Positions 56,261-64,000 of a stretch of 64,000 nucleotides of DNA are shown one piece after another; within the stretch, counting starts at the first letter, position 1; each line of letters begins with the position of its first letter. Source of the DNA: Gracilaria gracilis (lineage: Eukaryota; Rhodophyta; Florideophyceae; Gracilariales; Gracilariaceae); contig JARGSG010000013.1 of NCBI GenBank assembly GCA_030374805.1, positions 806,001 to 870,000 of the forward strand, read 5' to 3'. Both the position numbers and the translations under genes were made by a program. The notes beneath the pieces were generated by a model, which saw nothing but the letters and a program-made list of their open reading frames with translations, searched no databases and was not told the DNA's origin.

Positions 56261-58500
56261 TTACCACCGGCTCACGAAAGAGCACCATTCGCCTCTCTGC
56301 TCGGTGCTTTTCAAACTGTTCCCTTCAACATGCCTTTGTCGCTTACATTCTCGAAGTTGCTCTTCCGCGAGACGCTCTCTTTCTTCGAGTTCTACCCGCT
56401 TCTTATTCTTTTTGGACATGTGAAGACGAAGCAACCCTACTGCTGCGTCTGATTTTACAACTGTCCGGTAAGTAGTGTCCAAGAATCCTTGGGATTGAAC
56501 AACTATGTCACCTAGTACTTCACTAGCCTCCTTTTTCCTTCGATCATCTAACATAACAATCATCTCGTCCGCAGATGCGATACGATACAGTTCCGCTCTA
56601 CTATACGGACGCGTTTGGATAAATAGGCGGCATTCATCTAGTGGAATTATCCCCGTCTTACGAAACCCCGCAACGATTTTGAAATTGGTAATGAGGGACA
56701 ACACTCCTTGGAGGCGATTTGAGGTACTTAGTTAATTTCCGCATCATGCATTAGTAGATCTATATGAGTTACACCGCTATTAGCGTGTCGCCTCGCTGAA
56801 ATAATTTCCACAGATGTACATGTGGATTGCACGGCTCGAGGCGCCGCTTAGCGGGTGTGAATAGCACACGTTTAGCACGGATATGCCGGAGGCAGTGCAC
56901 CCAGCATTGCTGTATGTACTTAGATATTTTATAGATTATTTTGCCCGGCGCACCCACTTTCAGTGGTGCGCCGAGCTCAGTACTTAGAGGGTTCAGCATC
57001 GCTCCCCCAAGAAAACTGCCCCTTGCCAAGCGGGGCTTCTTGGCTCTAACTATCACGCCTTCACGGACTTTGCACCTCCAAGTGGAGTTACAACCGCGTT
57101 GTTCACGTATAGTTACCCACCCTTGTGGCGCTTAGAGTATTACCACTGCGTGTGTGTGTCGTTCCGACTACTTTCGTATACTCGCCCCAGTATTGGGTTT
57201 CGTTCGTTTTTTGCACACCTATCCCCACTCTTATGGACCTCTTTTGCCCCGTTTTGGGTTTGTTCTGCTGCCCACTCTCAAGTAGCTTGCCGTCCGACAT
57301 TGTGTCGTCGCCAATCCACTCTTACGAGGCGCAGTCTTGAAACCGCTCTCCGCACCTGTCCCTACATGGTACCCGGTCCGCACTTTAAACTCCGACGCTT
57401 GTCGTGACGATTTGACCTCAGTCTACACCCGGGTAGTCGTGTCATTCTTGGAGTGCTCCGTTCGCTGTGCTATCTCTTCGAGAGGAAGATCTAGAACATC
57501 TTCGTGGCTGTTCCGCTTTTTCCTGCCAAAGGGGTTGCACTACAGTTAGAGTGCTCTCATATGCGGACGTAATCATAAGACACACGTCAAACTCATTGAA
57601 GACATGATGCTGTGCCATTCCTTTAACCATGTCATCCATAAGTTGGTGAAACCCGGCTCCGAATGGAAAGAACACGCCAACGTCGAGAGGTTGGGTAGTT
57701 CCGCTTGTGTGCACTGGTAAGGCACAAGCAATAATTCCCGCGGCTGTAAACATTTCCAGCACTGGTATGGATAGATGTGAACGATATCCATCGTATAATA
57801 ACACGAGCTTTAGAATTTTTCGACGCAGATCTTTGGTGTCGTCAATGAAAGGCAATGCCCACTGTTTGAAGTTTTCAGAATCCACTGCCGCGACTTCTTT
57901 TCTCATTCAGACAAGGGCCCCACGCGGCAAACACTCTGCGATAGATTCGACAAACTGTCGAGATGGGTCTAACCGATGTTGATACCTTCTTATGCAAAGC
58001 CTGGTGCCCTACATGAAGATAAACGGCCTACCACGCTCCCCATTACGTACGTATCATGGATAGAAGCCAGAAGTGTTATTCGGTTAACTTTTTAAAAAGT
58101 CGCTCAGCACGTAAGAAGTTTGTGGGACCTGGCCGAGTAAGCTCTTCTACCTCCGCACCTCTTCGGTTTCCATGCAGATACCTCTGTTTAGTCTAAGTTT
58201 ATCATTCTTTTGGCATCAATGTTGTGTTTATGCACTATGCATCCCAACTTTCCGAACTGTCTCACCAATATCTCCGAATTCGTAGCATTGCATTTGGTGG
58301 CATCTTGTTTTTTCAACGTTTGGAACGCAATTTTATCACTTCGGCGGGCCTCGAAAGATGTACAAAATCCATGTTCAGGACTACCATCTTTAAATGGGAG
58401 TTTCTTGCGGCGGGGGTATGGAATATTGAGCACCAGCATTGCTACAACATCCATCAGATCTTTTCGGGTTCATGGACGCCCGAATTCGGCGTAATGGCGT
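56261..58500 (-). pseudogene. pogo/Tigger-type transposase gene, split by a solo LTR
   Basis: Along the minus strand, the DNA-binding part (LRHYAEFGRP, a KDLMDVVAMLVLNI helix, PFKDGSPEHGF) precedes a helical section ending AKRMINLD near 58188, the first catalytic Asp site. The second, LVLLYDGYRSHLS, with LPVHTSGTTQPLDVGVF, lies at about 57790-57650. After the LTR insert the C-terminal part resumes with LITNFKIVAGFRKTGIIPLD and an Arg/Lys/Glu-rich helix. The order and motifs are those of pogo/CENP-B-like transposases. A middle part between the two Asp sites is poorly preserved (a stretch near 57910-58180 has no readable frame), so the gene is dead. Confidence 0.78.
56736..57544 (+). repeat. 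Solo gypsy LTR inside the pogo gene
   Basis: About 809 bp, ending GGTTGCACTACA like the LTRs of A and D, with related blocks (GTGTCATTCTTGGAG; ACATCTTCGTGG). Flanks GTTAA (56731-56735) and GTTAG (57545-57549) look like a decayed 5-bp target duplication. No internal region is present, as expected after recombination between two LTRs. The left edge is less certain than the right. Confidence 0.65.
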
Positions 58501-58719
58501 AGCAATTCAACTGCCTCTTACCATTCATCAGCTTTCAGTGTTGTGCAATTATTTGGCTGGGTTTTGTCTCACTTTTGGTGGGTGTAACGATAGTGCAAGG
58601 TAGATAGAGGGATATTGTTGCAGCGTAAAGCTGTACAGAACGAAGAATTTTTGGAGATTAGCCGACAAGCTTGGCTTATGTTTTGTCGCTGACGTTGTTT
58701 GGTTTTATTTGGATCTTCT

Positions 58720-59804
58720 AGTAGAACATTTGTCATCGTCTGGCATTTGCAAAAGCCAAAAAGGCTAAGGAATGCTGTTGAAGAGCTCATATCTGATTTG
58801 ATGTTAGATGTGGCAAACAGTTCTGGTTCGTCTGCTGGTGTTTTATAGTGAGTCTGGACAATTCTATTGTTGCTACAAAGTGGTTATTGGGGCAGTAATG
58901 GTATCGGAGATTGTGTTTGGCCATTGTTTTTTGCAAAACTGTGGCCGTTTGGCTTACGTACCTCACGTTTTTTGGCGGCGGTAAGCATTTTGAGAGATTG
59001 GCAGTGTTCTGGAGAAGGACTTGCGCTCAGGGATGGACCGTGATGGAGTTCAATTGGCCTCTTGGAGCCCAGGACGTAGAGTGGTTAGTGCAACCGACTA
59101 ATGAAGGTTAGTGAAGGTGATGTATTGCTAGCATATTCGGTGTAATTTGCAATAAACAGGGATGTCCAAAGATAAGAGCGGGCGTTCAACTGCAAGAGCA
59201 CCCCGCTGTTCAAACGGGAAACAGCACTGACAGTGTGCCGACACTCCGCTTCACCCCTTTACATAGCGTAGAAAGGGACGTTCTCTTTTTTCGGGAGAAC
59301 GGGAATCGAACTACCAGGCCTAGTAAACAAAGCTTTGTTACAGCTGCCATGCCTCCAGTGCAAAAACTCTACTCCTTCACTTTTTGAAATGGAACTGATT
59401 CATGGGTGTTTGAAAGTCCATTTGCCGGTCTGGATCGATTCGATAAGAATGGGGGACAATATGAGAAGCTTTTATGGAAATGGAATGCAATTCGAGATGG
59501 TCTTTGTTGGTCACAATTCTTTCCCGTAAAGAACGCTTCCCGTGGAGCGCTTTGAGACTCGCCTTAACTTCCGGACCAGTTTTTCTTGGCGACGCTGGAG
59601 AGCTTTGGTGGCGCTCAAAGTCATGCCAACTTCCTCCCAACTTACAGCGGTTGCGCCGCTCACTGATTATGTCCTTGAACATGGGTTACGTGTCCTGCTC
59701 CCATGGCAGATTCGGTTTGCGGTTTTCAAACACTGTCTCAGAATTGGACCGGTGCTTCTAGGCCCACATCGTTGCCTTTGACCTTCAACAAAAGGAAAGT
59801 AGCG
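58720..59804. repeat. Long direct repeat, copy 1
   Basis: From AGTAGAACATTTGTCATCGT onward the sequence is the same as 62915-64000, apart from one extra T in a T-run in copy 2. I found no other difference on reading through. The offset is 4195-4196 bases. The right edge lies at or beyond 59804 because copy 2 runs off the window. It contains the 3' end of the secreted-protein gene. Confidence 0.93.
59177..59250 (+). other. Cloverleaf-like structure (tRNA-like), function unknown
   Basis: Four stems nest in tRNA order: AGCGG with CCGCT closing, GTTC with GAGC, CCCG with CGGG, and AGTGT with ACACT. There is no T-loop consensus and the anticodon loop is 9 bases, so it is not a standard tRNA. It could be a tRNA relic, a tRNA-derived SINE head or chance. 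It is present in both repeat copies. Confidence 0.25.
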
Positions 59805-60197
59805 GCCGTCTCGGAACAGTCCTGGAGGAATTCTGAAACAGCGGGGAAGTTTCAGTATTCTATTTGGTACAATGTTCGGAGGTAAAACAGCTGGAGATGG
59901 CGGTGTGGTGGGAGTTGCAGACTGAAACGGCGAATCATCGGGATCGAGCGAGACTTCGAGAGCATCCCTTGGCAAGTTCATACGCTGCAGGATAATGTAG
60001 GATTCTCCATCCTCTATGGTTTTCAAAATTGACACACCAAACGTTCGATTTTGGGCTCCGCAATCTACCAAATATCCATCATCTGTCCCACAGCCTTGGT
60101 TATAATTGCAGAATATTATCCTGATCTGTATCGCAAGGACTGACGGAGCCCATGCGAAGAGAAGAAGTATGCATGTTAGAAGAAATGATTTGTTCAT
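59667..60197 (-). CDS. Small secreted cysteine protein, second member
   Basis: 176 residues starting MNKSFLLTCILLLFAWAPSV, a clear signal peptide with cleavage after VLA. I chose this ATG because no in-frame ATG lies upstream, only TTG. The mature part has a Cys region (C-x5-C-x9-C, closing GTDDGYLVDC) and then GESYIILQRMNLPRDALEVS. A Pro/Ser/Thr-rich hinge (SATPTTPPSPAVLPP) follows, and a basic Cys-containing tail (RQCLKTANRICHGS). The C-x9-C block with N/D-G-x-x-V-x-C and the later Y-V/I-L/I-x-x-R segment resemble the protein at 2522-2953. The proline hinge suggests a wall or extracellular-matrix protein. The last 46 codons are repeated at 63863-64000. Confidence 0.72.
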   Translation of the reverse strand: MNKSFLLTCILLLFAWAPSVLAIQIRIIFCNYNQGCGTDDGYLVDCGAQNRTFGVSILKTIEDGESYIILQRMNLPRDALEVSLDPDDSPFQSATPTTPPSPAVLPPNIVPNRILKLPRCFRIPPGLFRDGRYFPFVEGQRQRCGPRSTGPILRQCLKTANRICHGSRTRNPCSRT

Positions 60198-60319
60198 GTT
60201 CGGTTCGTTCAATACACGATAGAGAAAGAAGAAGAGGGCTCGTAGCAAAGGCTTCTCAGCTGGAATAGATACTGGTACGCTTGGAAAGAGTGAAGCTCTC
60301 CACCGAGGGCAATGATTCT

Positions 60320-60327
60320 CTTATATA
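60320..60327 (-). promoter_or_regulatory. TATA box for the secreted-protein gene
   Basis: TATATAAG on the minus strand, about 125 bases upstream of the ATG at 60197. This is a strong consensus match and predicts a leader of roughly 95 bases. Confidence 0.6.
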
Positions 60328-60429
60328 CGCTTCGAAGAGAAAGAAGCTGCCATAGTGCCAGTTCAGTGCTACAGGGAATCACAGGTGACCACGCATGTGG
60401 GTGGTTAGATGAGGAATCTGATTGGTTTA

Positions 60430-61357
60430 TCTGCATACCTTCAATGGTATTTTGGTGTAGGGAAAAAGTTTCTTGTGTTGTCAGCGTGTCGTTGTGTATA
60501 TATATATCGACTTTTCTTGGTCAGGTTTATACAGTACTTTCCTGCTTGCGCTCGCGGAGACAAGCTCCCTAAGAAAGTGAGTGGCTCGGCCGGCTGGCTT
60601 TTTCGATTCTCGGTTTAGCAGTTGTCACGCAGTTTGATTGTTGGCGTTTTATGTATTTCAGGATAGGCCCAATAATGAGCGTACGCCTCCTGACAAGTCT
60701 CAGTTGGCACTATTGGTTTCCCCAGCCCAGCTGCTATGCGTATCGTCATGCCTGACTATTATTTGAGAGTGAAATAGGAAAGTTACCTTGGTGGCATACG
60801 CTGTCCCACAATTAAGGACAGTCATGCTTTGTAAAACAAGTTGAGGTAATGACCTCTGCATTATCCGTTACTTCAAAGGGTGAATGTAGAAAAGAAAGGT
60901 AGCAATCTACTCGAGCAGTGCCTCAAAGGTGTTGGTCTTTGAAGGTAACGCTACCTACTTCCATAAGAAAACGATGCAACTATCACGTTGGGGACAGGCA
61001 GGACGCGTGACCCAAAGGCATGGAATAAGGAAAGAGTGTTATCTACACGTAACTTGCAGCTCAGAGTTATTGAAGCCGAAGACCAAATCCTGGCAAATCA
61101 GAATGATGGTTTATGGAGCATGCCGGAAGCTAGGAGCATGTGCGCATGTTTGGGGGCGGCACATGGCTATCGACTGTATGATGTACCTGGTACTATGATA
61201 CTCTGTGTTTGGAATCCTTGAACCCCGGGTGGCTTCGATCTAGTGCTCTCAGAACATTTCTCATTTGCAAGCGCTACGTTCGTTTCGGGAGCTAACATAT
61301 TCACCGCGAGTAGACCAACTAGTCAGTGCATGCCTCAGGGACATTGTGGTGGACAAA
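60430..61357. other. Intergenic between divergent host genes; nothing firm
   Basis: It presumably holds the upstream regions of the minus-strand secreted protein and the plus-strand membrane protein. A 77-codon plus frame near 60988 (with RVIEAEDQILANQNDGLWS) is protein-like, but it matches nothing I know and has no ATG at its head. Confidence 0.35.
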
Positions 61358-62400
61358 ATGGTTCTCATCAAGGTCAAGTCTCAGTTTGTTACTCTTTTCA
61401 TCTCTGTCGTTACTGCTCTAGCCGAAATCTCTTTCACTGCTGCCCTGATTTCAATCAATTCATACTTCCAATGCCATAAACTGGAAAACGGTAAGCCTCT
61501 CTACGTTCGAGATCACCAGAAAAAACAATTTCTATCATTGTAACTGCATGTATCGTTGTCTTTGTCAGCATCGAGATCGCTGTTGGTGCGAGTATTGAAG
61601 ACGAGGTGCGGATGATTCCTTTTGATGAACCGTGTGTGCAGATAGGAGTGAATACTGGCCAGGAGTTTACCTCAATTGAACAACCCACCAGAAGCTATCT
61701 GGCACAAACTTCCTGTTTACGGTTCGAGGATTTCCATCTACAGATTCGTTTGGCCAATTTCAGTCTCAGTTCTATCGAGGTTTCTTGCGCAGAAGCAGCG
61801 GTATACGAGCTTCACATTCGCGATCGCCCTCGGCGCCAGACGCAACAGGCAAAGCGTTATTGCGGAGTGGATGATTGGGGTGTACGGAAATGTTCATTTA
61901 CGAGACTAAGGAACGGTGTTTTCAGTTTCTCACACCTTCTGGACGAACAAGAAAGTCTGGTGAATGAAACACGGTTCTTTGAAGTGAGGCTGTTTTTCCA
62001 ACCGGAATCGCAGGATGTAATTAGCGATCGGTTACTGAAAGCACAAATAAACGACAGCACTTCGGACACGGACGCAGTTCTCTCTAGAGTGTTCTTGGGC
62101 TCTAGGTCGTCAACATGCACGTTTTTCAAGGCTCAGAATGCCACGCAAGTTCCTGTGGCTATCATTCCCGTACTGGTTACAATCTGGTTTGGCTCGTTCG
62201 TGCTTCTGCCTTGCGTAGCATGCTATGGCAGGAACATTTTCCTCGACTTGAGCAAACCAATTGGGTGGGCCAAGGTGATGTTGTCGGCCAAGGGCGATGA
62301 GGATATGAATGTTGGTGATGCCATGATATTTGCTAAAGTTGAGGGTGGCACTCGTCGGTTCTTCGTGCATTTGCTACCCAAATTAGGGAAGAAGAATTGA
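61358..62400 (+). CDS. Predicted membrane protein with cysteine-bearing ectodomain, probably one intron
   Basis: It starts at ATG 61358 (context ACAAAATGG). An N-terminal hydrophobic segment (FVTLFISVVTALAEISFTAA) is followed by a donor ACG|GTAAGC at 61491. The remaining frame, 61504 to 62400, is offset. Two acceptors restore it: CACCAG at 61519, a 29-base intron that keeps a second hydrophobic segment (SIIVTACIVVFVSIEIAVGA), or TTGAAG at 61600, a 110-base intron that removes it. The long part has six Cys before a transmembrane segment (VPVAIIPVLVTIWFGSFVLL), then about 65 residues of cytoplasmic tail rich in Lys/Arg. With the larger intron it is a simple type I protein: signal peptide, ectodomain, one helix, tail. 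I recognise no family. It lies divergently from the secreted-protein gene. Confidence 0.6.
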
Positions 62401-62786
62401 GGGAGGTAGTATTGACGAGCAACTACAAAAGAAAAAGAAGGGCACGTGAAACGGTGTTGCGCCGCATATATCAATAATTGATTGAAGTTGCTTTATCCGA
62501 AGGTAAAAACGTATCAGTATCAATTGCGAAAGCCACCTGCACCACCCGAAAAGCCCATCGCCCAGTCGGGTCAGCGAAGCCAGAGCGTCTCACACGAATG
62601 GCATGACCCAGCCCGAAAGACATTGTTGAGAACACGGTAGTGCTTGCGCGCGTTAGTTCCGAGCCGGCAGCTCGCAGCAACATGAAACATGTGACAACTG
62701 ATTTAGAAGGATAGTTACGTCAGCAAAGGCTAGCGTTACCCTTGGTAATTCTTTTGCGTTGCTGCAATGCTTCGAAGGAAACTTGC

Positions 62787-62963
62787 ATGTCACCGATACG
62801 ACTCGTTGTGCAACCAAGGGGTTATCTTCAAGGAATTAGTCTTGGCTTCTCTTTATTAGTGTCGCTTTCCCTTCTTTTCGTTTGCCTTCAAGACAACTGC
62901 GTAGATGCGGCTCAAGTAGAACATTTGTCATCGTCTGGCATTTGCAAAAGCCAAAAAGGCTAA
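62787..62963 (+). CDS. Signal-peptide gene cut at the duplication junction (5' part only)
   Basis: 58 codons from MSPIRLVVQPRGYLQGISLG through a Leu-rich core (FSLLVSLSLLFVCL) to a probable cleavage after VDAA. The direct repeat begins at 62915, so the last 16 codons come from the repeat and are probably not original. I read it as the 5' part of a third secreted-protein gene. If the repeat is a tandem duplication, an uncut copy should exist downstream of the second unit. A genuine tiny peptide or a first exon are alternatives. Confidence 0.45.
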   Translation: MSPIRLVVQPRGYLQGISLGFSLLVSLSLLFVCLQDNCVDAAQVEHLSSSGICKSQKG

Positions 62964-64000
62964 GGAATGCTGTTGAAGAGCTCATATCTGATTTGATGTT
63001 AGATGTGGCAAACAGTTCTGGTTCGTCTGCTGGTGTTTTATAGTGAGTCTGGACAATTCTATTGTTGCTACAAAGTGGTTATTGGGGCAGTAATGGTATC
63101 GGAGATTGTGTTTGGCCATTGTTTTTTGCAAAACTGTGGCCGTTTGGCTTACGTACCTCACGTTTTTTGGCGGCGGTAAGCATTTTGAGAGATTGGCAGT
63201 GTTCTGGAGAAGGACTTGCGCTCAGGGATGGACCGTGATGGAGTTCAATTGGCCTCTTGGAGCCCAGGACGTAGAGTGGTTAGTGCAACCGACTAATGAA
63301 GGTTAGTGAAGGTGATGTATTGCTAGCATATTCGGTGTAATTTGCAATAAACAGGGATGTCCAAAGATAAGAGCGGGCGTTCAACTGCAAGAGCACCCCG
63401 CTGTTCAAACGGGAAACAGCACTGACAGTGTGCCGACACTCCGCTTCACCCCTTTACATAGCGTAGAAAGGGACGTTCTCTTTTTTTCGGGAGAACGGGA
63501 ATCGAACTACCAGGCCTAGTAAACAAAGCTTTGTTACAGCTGCCATGCCTCCAGTGCAAAAACTCTACTCCTTCACTTTTTGAAATGGAACTGATTCATG
63601 GGTGTTTGAAAGTCCATTTGCCGGTCTGGATCGATTCGATAAGAATGGGGGACAATATGAGAAGCTTTTATGGAAATGGAATGCAATTCGAGATGGTCTT
63701 TGTTGGTCACAATTCTTTCCCGTAAAGAACGCTTCCCGTGGAGCGCTTTGAGACTCGCCTTAACTTCCGGACCAGTTTTTCTTGGCGACGCTGGAGAGCT
63801 TTGGTGGCGCTCAAAGTCATGCCAACTTCCTCCCAACTTACAGCGGTTGCGCCGCTCACTGATTATGTCCTTGAACATGGGTTACGTGTCCTGCTCCCAT
63901 GGCAGATTCGGTTTGCGGTTTTCAAACACTGTCTCAGAATTGGACCGGTGCTTCTAGGCCCACATCGTTGCCTTTGACCTTCAACAAAAGGAAAGTAGCG
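62915..64000. repeat. Long direct repeat, copy 2 (runs off the window)
   Basis: Nearly identical to 58720-59804, continuing to the last base. The match begins mid-gene with no terminal inverted repeat or short target duplication visible at the left edge (the bases before each copy differ: TCT against CTC). Confidence 0.93.
63863..64000 (-). CDS. Partial second copy of the small secreted cysteine protein (C-terminal 46 codons)
   Basis: It corresponds exactly to 59667-59804, with the same translation (ending CHGSRTRNPCSRT). The rest would lie beyond the window. In-frame and unbroken as far as seen. Confidence 0.7.
   Translation of the reverse strand, partial: RYFPFVEGQRQRCGPRSTGPILRQCLKTANRICHGSRTRNPCSRT

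Noticed and set aside
59295-59375. tRNA gene on the minus strand, suggested by GTTCGATTCCC near 59302-59312
   Set aside because: The T-stem does not pair, the acceptor pairs at only four or five positions and the arm spacing is about seven bases short. A permuted tRNA gene was considered because GTTCTC and GAGAAC flank the site, but no D-arm follows.
1-64000. CRISPR arrays, bacterial operons, ribosome-binding sites, rRNA genes
   Set aside because: None seen. The sequence is eukaryotic in gene and transposon content, and no regularly spaced repeats or rRNA-like segments were found.

Overview
This window is nuclear DNA of a eukaryote with compact, mostly intronless host genes and very many transposons. 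TATA boxes sit a short way upstream of two signal-peptide genes. The mobile DNA includes Ty3/gypsy elements (one with a chromodomain), Ty1/copia, tyrosine-recombinase retroelements, pogo, hAT and probably piggyBac. My best guess is a florideophyte red alga such as Chondrus, but this rests on overall style, not on a diagnostic gene, so treat it as tentative.

Layout. 1-7088 is mostly host DNA: anonymous sequence, a perfect 35-bp-arm palindrome beside an AT-rich broken coding fragment, a small secreted cysteine protein (2522-2953, minus) and a large thiamine-diphosphate decarboxylase gene (4483-6387, minus). 7089-23102 is a Ty3/gypsy element (A, plus strand) with both LTRs. Its 5' LTR is split by a complete-length but decayed Ty1/copia element (7289-11968, minus). 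23103-31205 is a decayed tyrosine-recombinase (DIRS-like) retroelement on the minus strand. A 613-bp hAT-type element with an 8-bp target duplication sits in its tail repeat, and a 1.85-kb insert with a GC-rich minisatellite sits in its head repeat. It abuts a pogo transposase fragment at 31206.

About 33000-48244 is a second gypsy element (B, plus, truncated). Its 5' LTR is split by an 11-kb gypsy element of another family (C, 33531-44630, minus), flanked by a 5-bp target duplication. 48245-49557 holds small fragments (piggyBac-like, kinase-like). 49558-54735 is a truncated sister copy of A (D, minus). 55260-55690 is the integrase tail of a further gypsy family. 56261-58500 is a pogo transposase gene (minus) split by an 809-bp solo LTR.

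58720-64000 is again host-like. It has a second small secreted protein, a membrane protein and the 5' part of a third signal-peptide gene, bounded by two nearly identical direct copies of a segment of more than 1 kb, 4.2 kb apart. The simplest reading is a recent tandem duplication whose second unit runs past the window end.

The most unusual signals are: reading frames on the opposite strand between integrase and the 3' LTR in both gypsy families A and C; a retroelement whose tyrosine recombinase lies upstream of gag and reverse transcriptase; one primer-binding sequence, fitting tRNA-Tyr, shared by several gypsy families; a chromodomain set behind a long internally repeated linker; and small secreted proteins with a shared cysteine signature, one of them in a fresh duplication. 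The retroelements are fossils and are described only by family, parts and approximate state.
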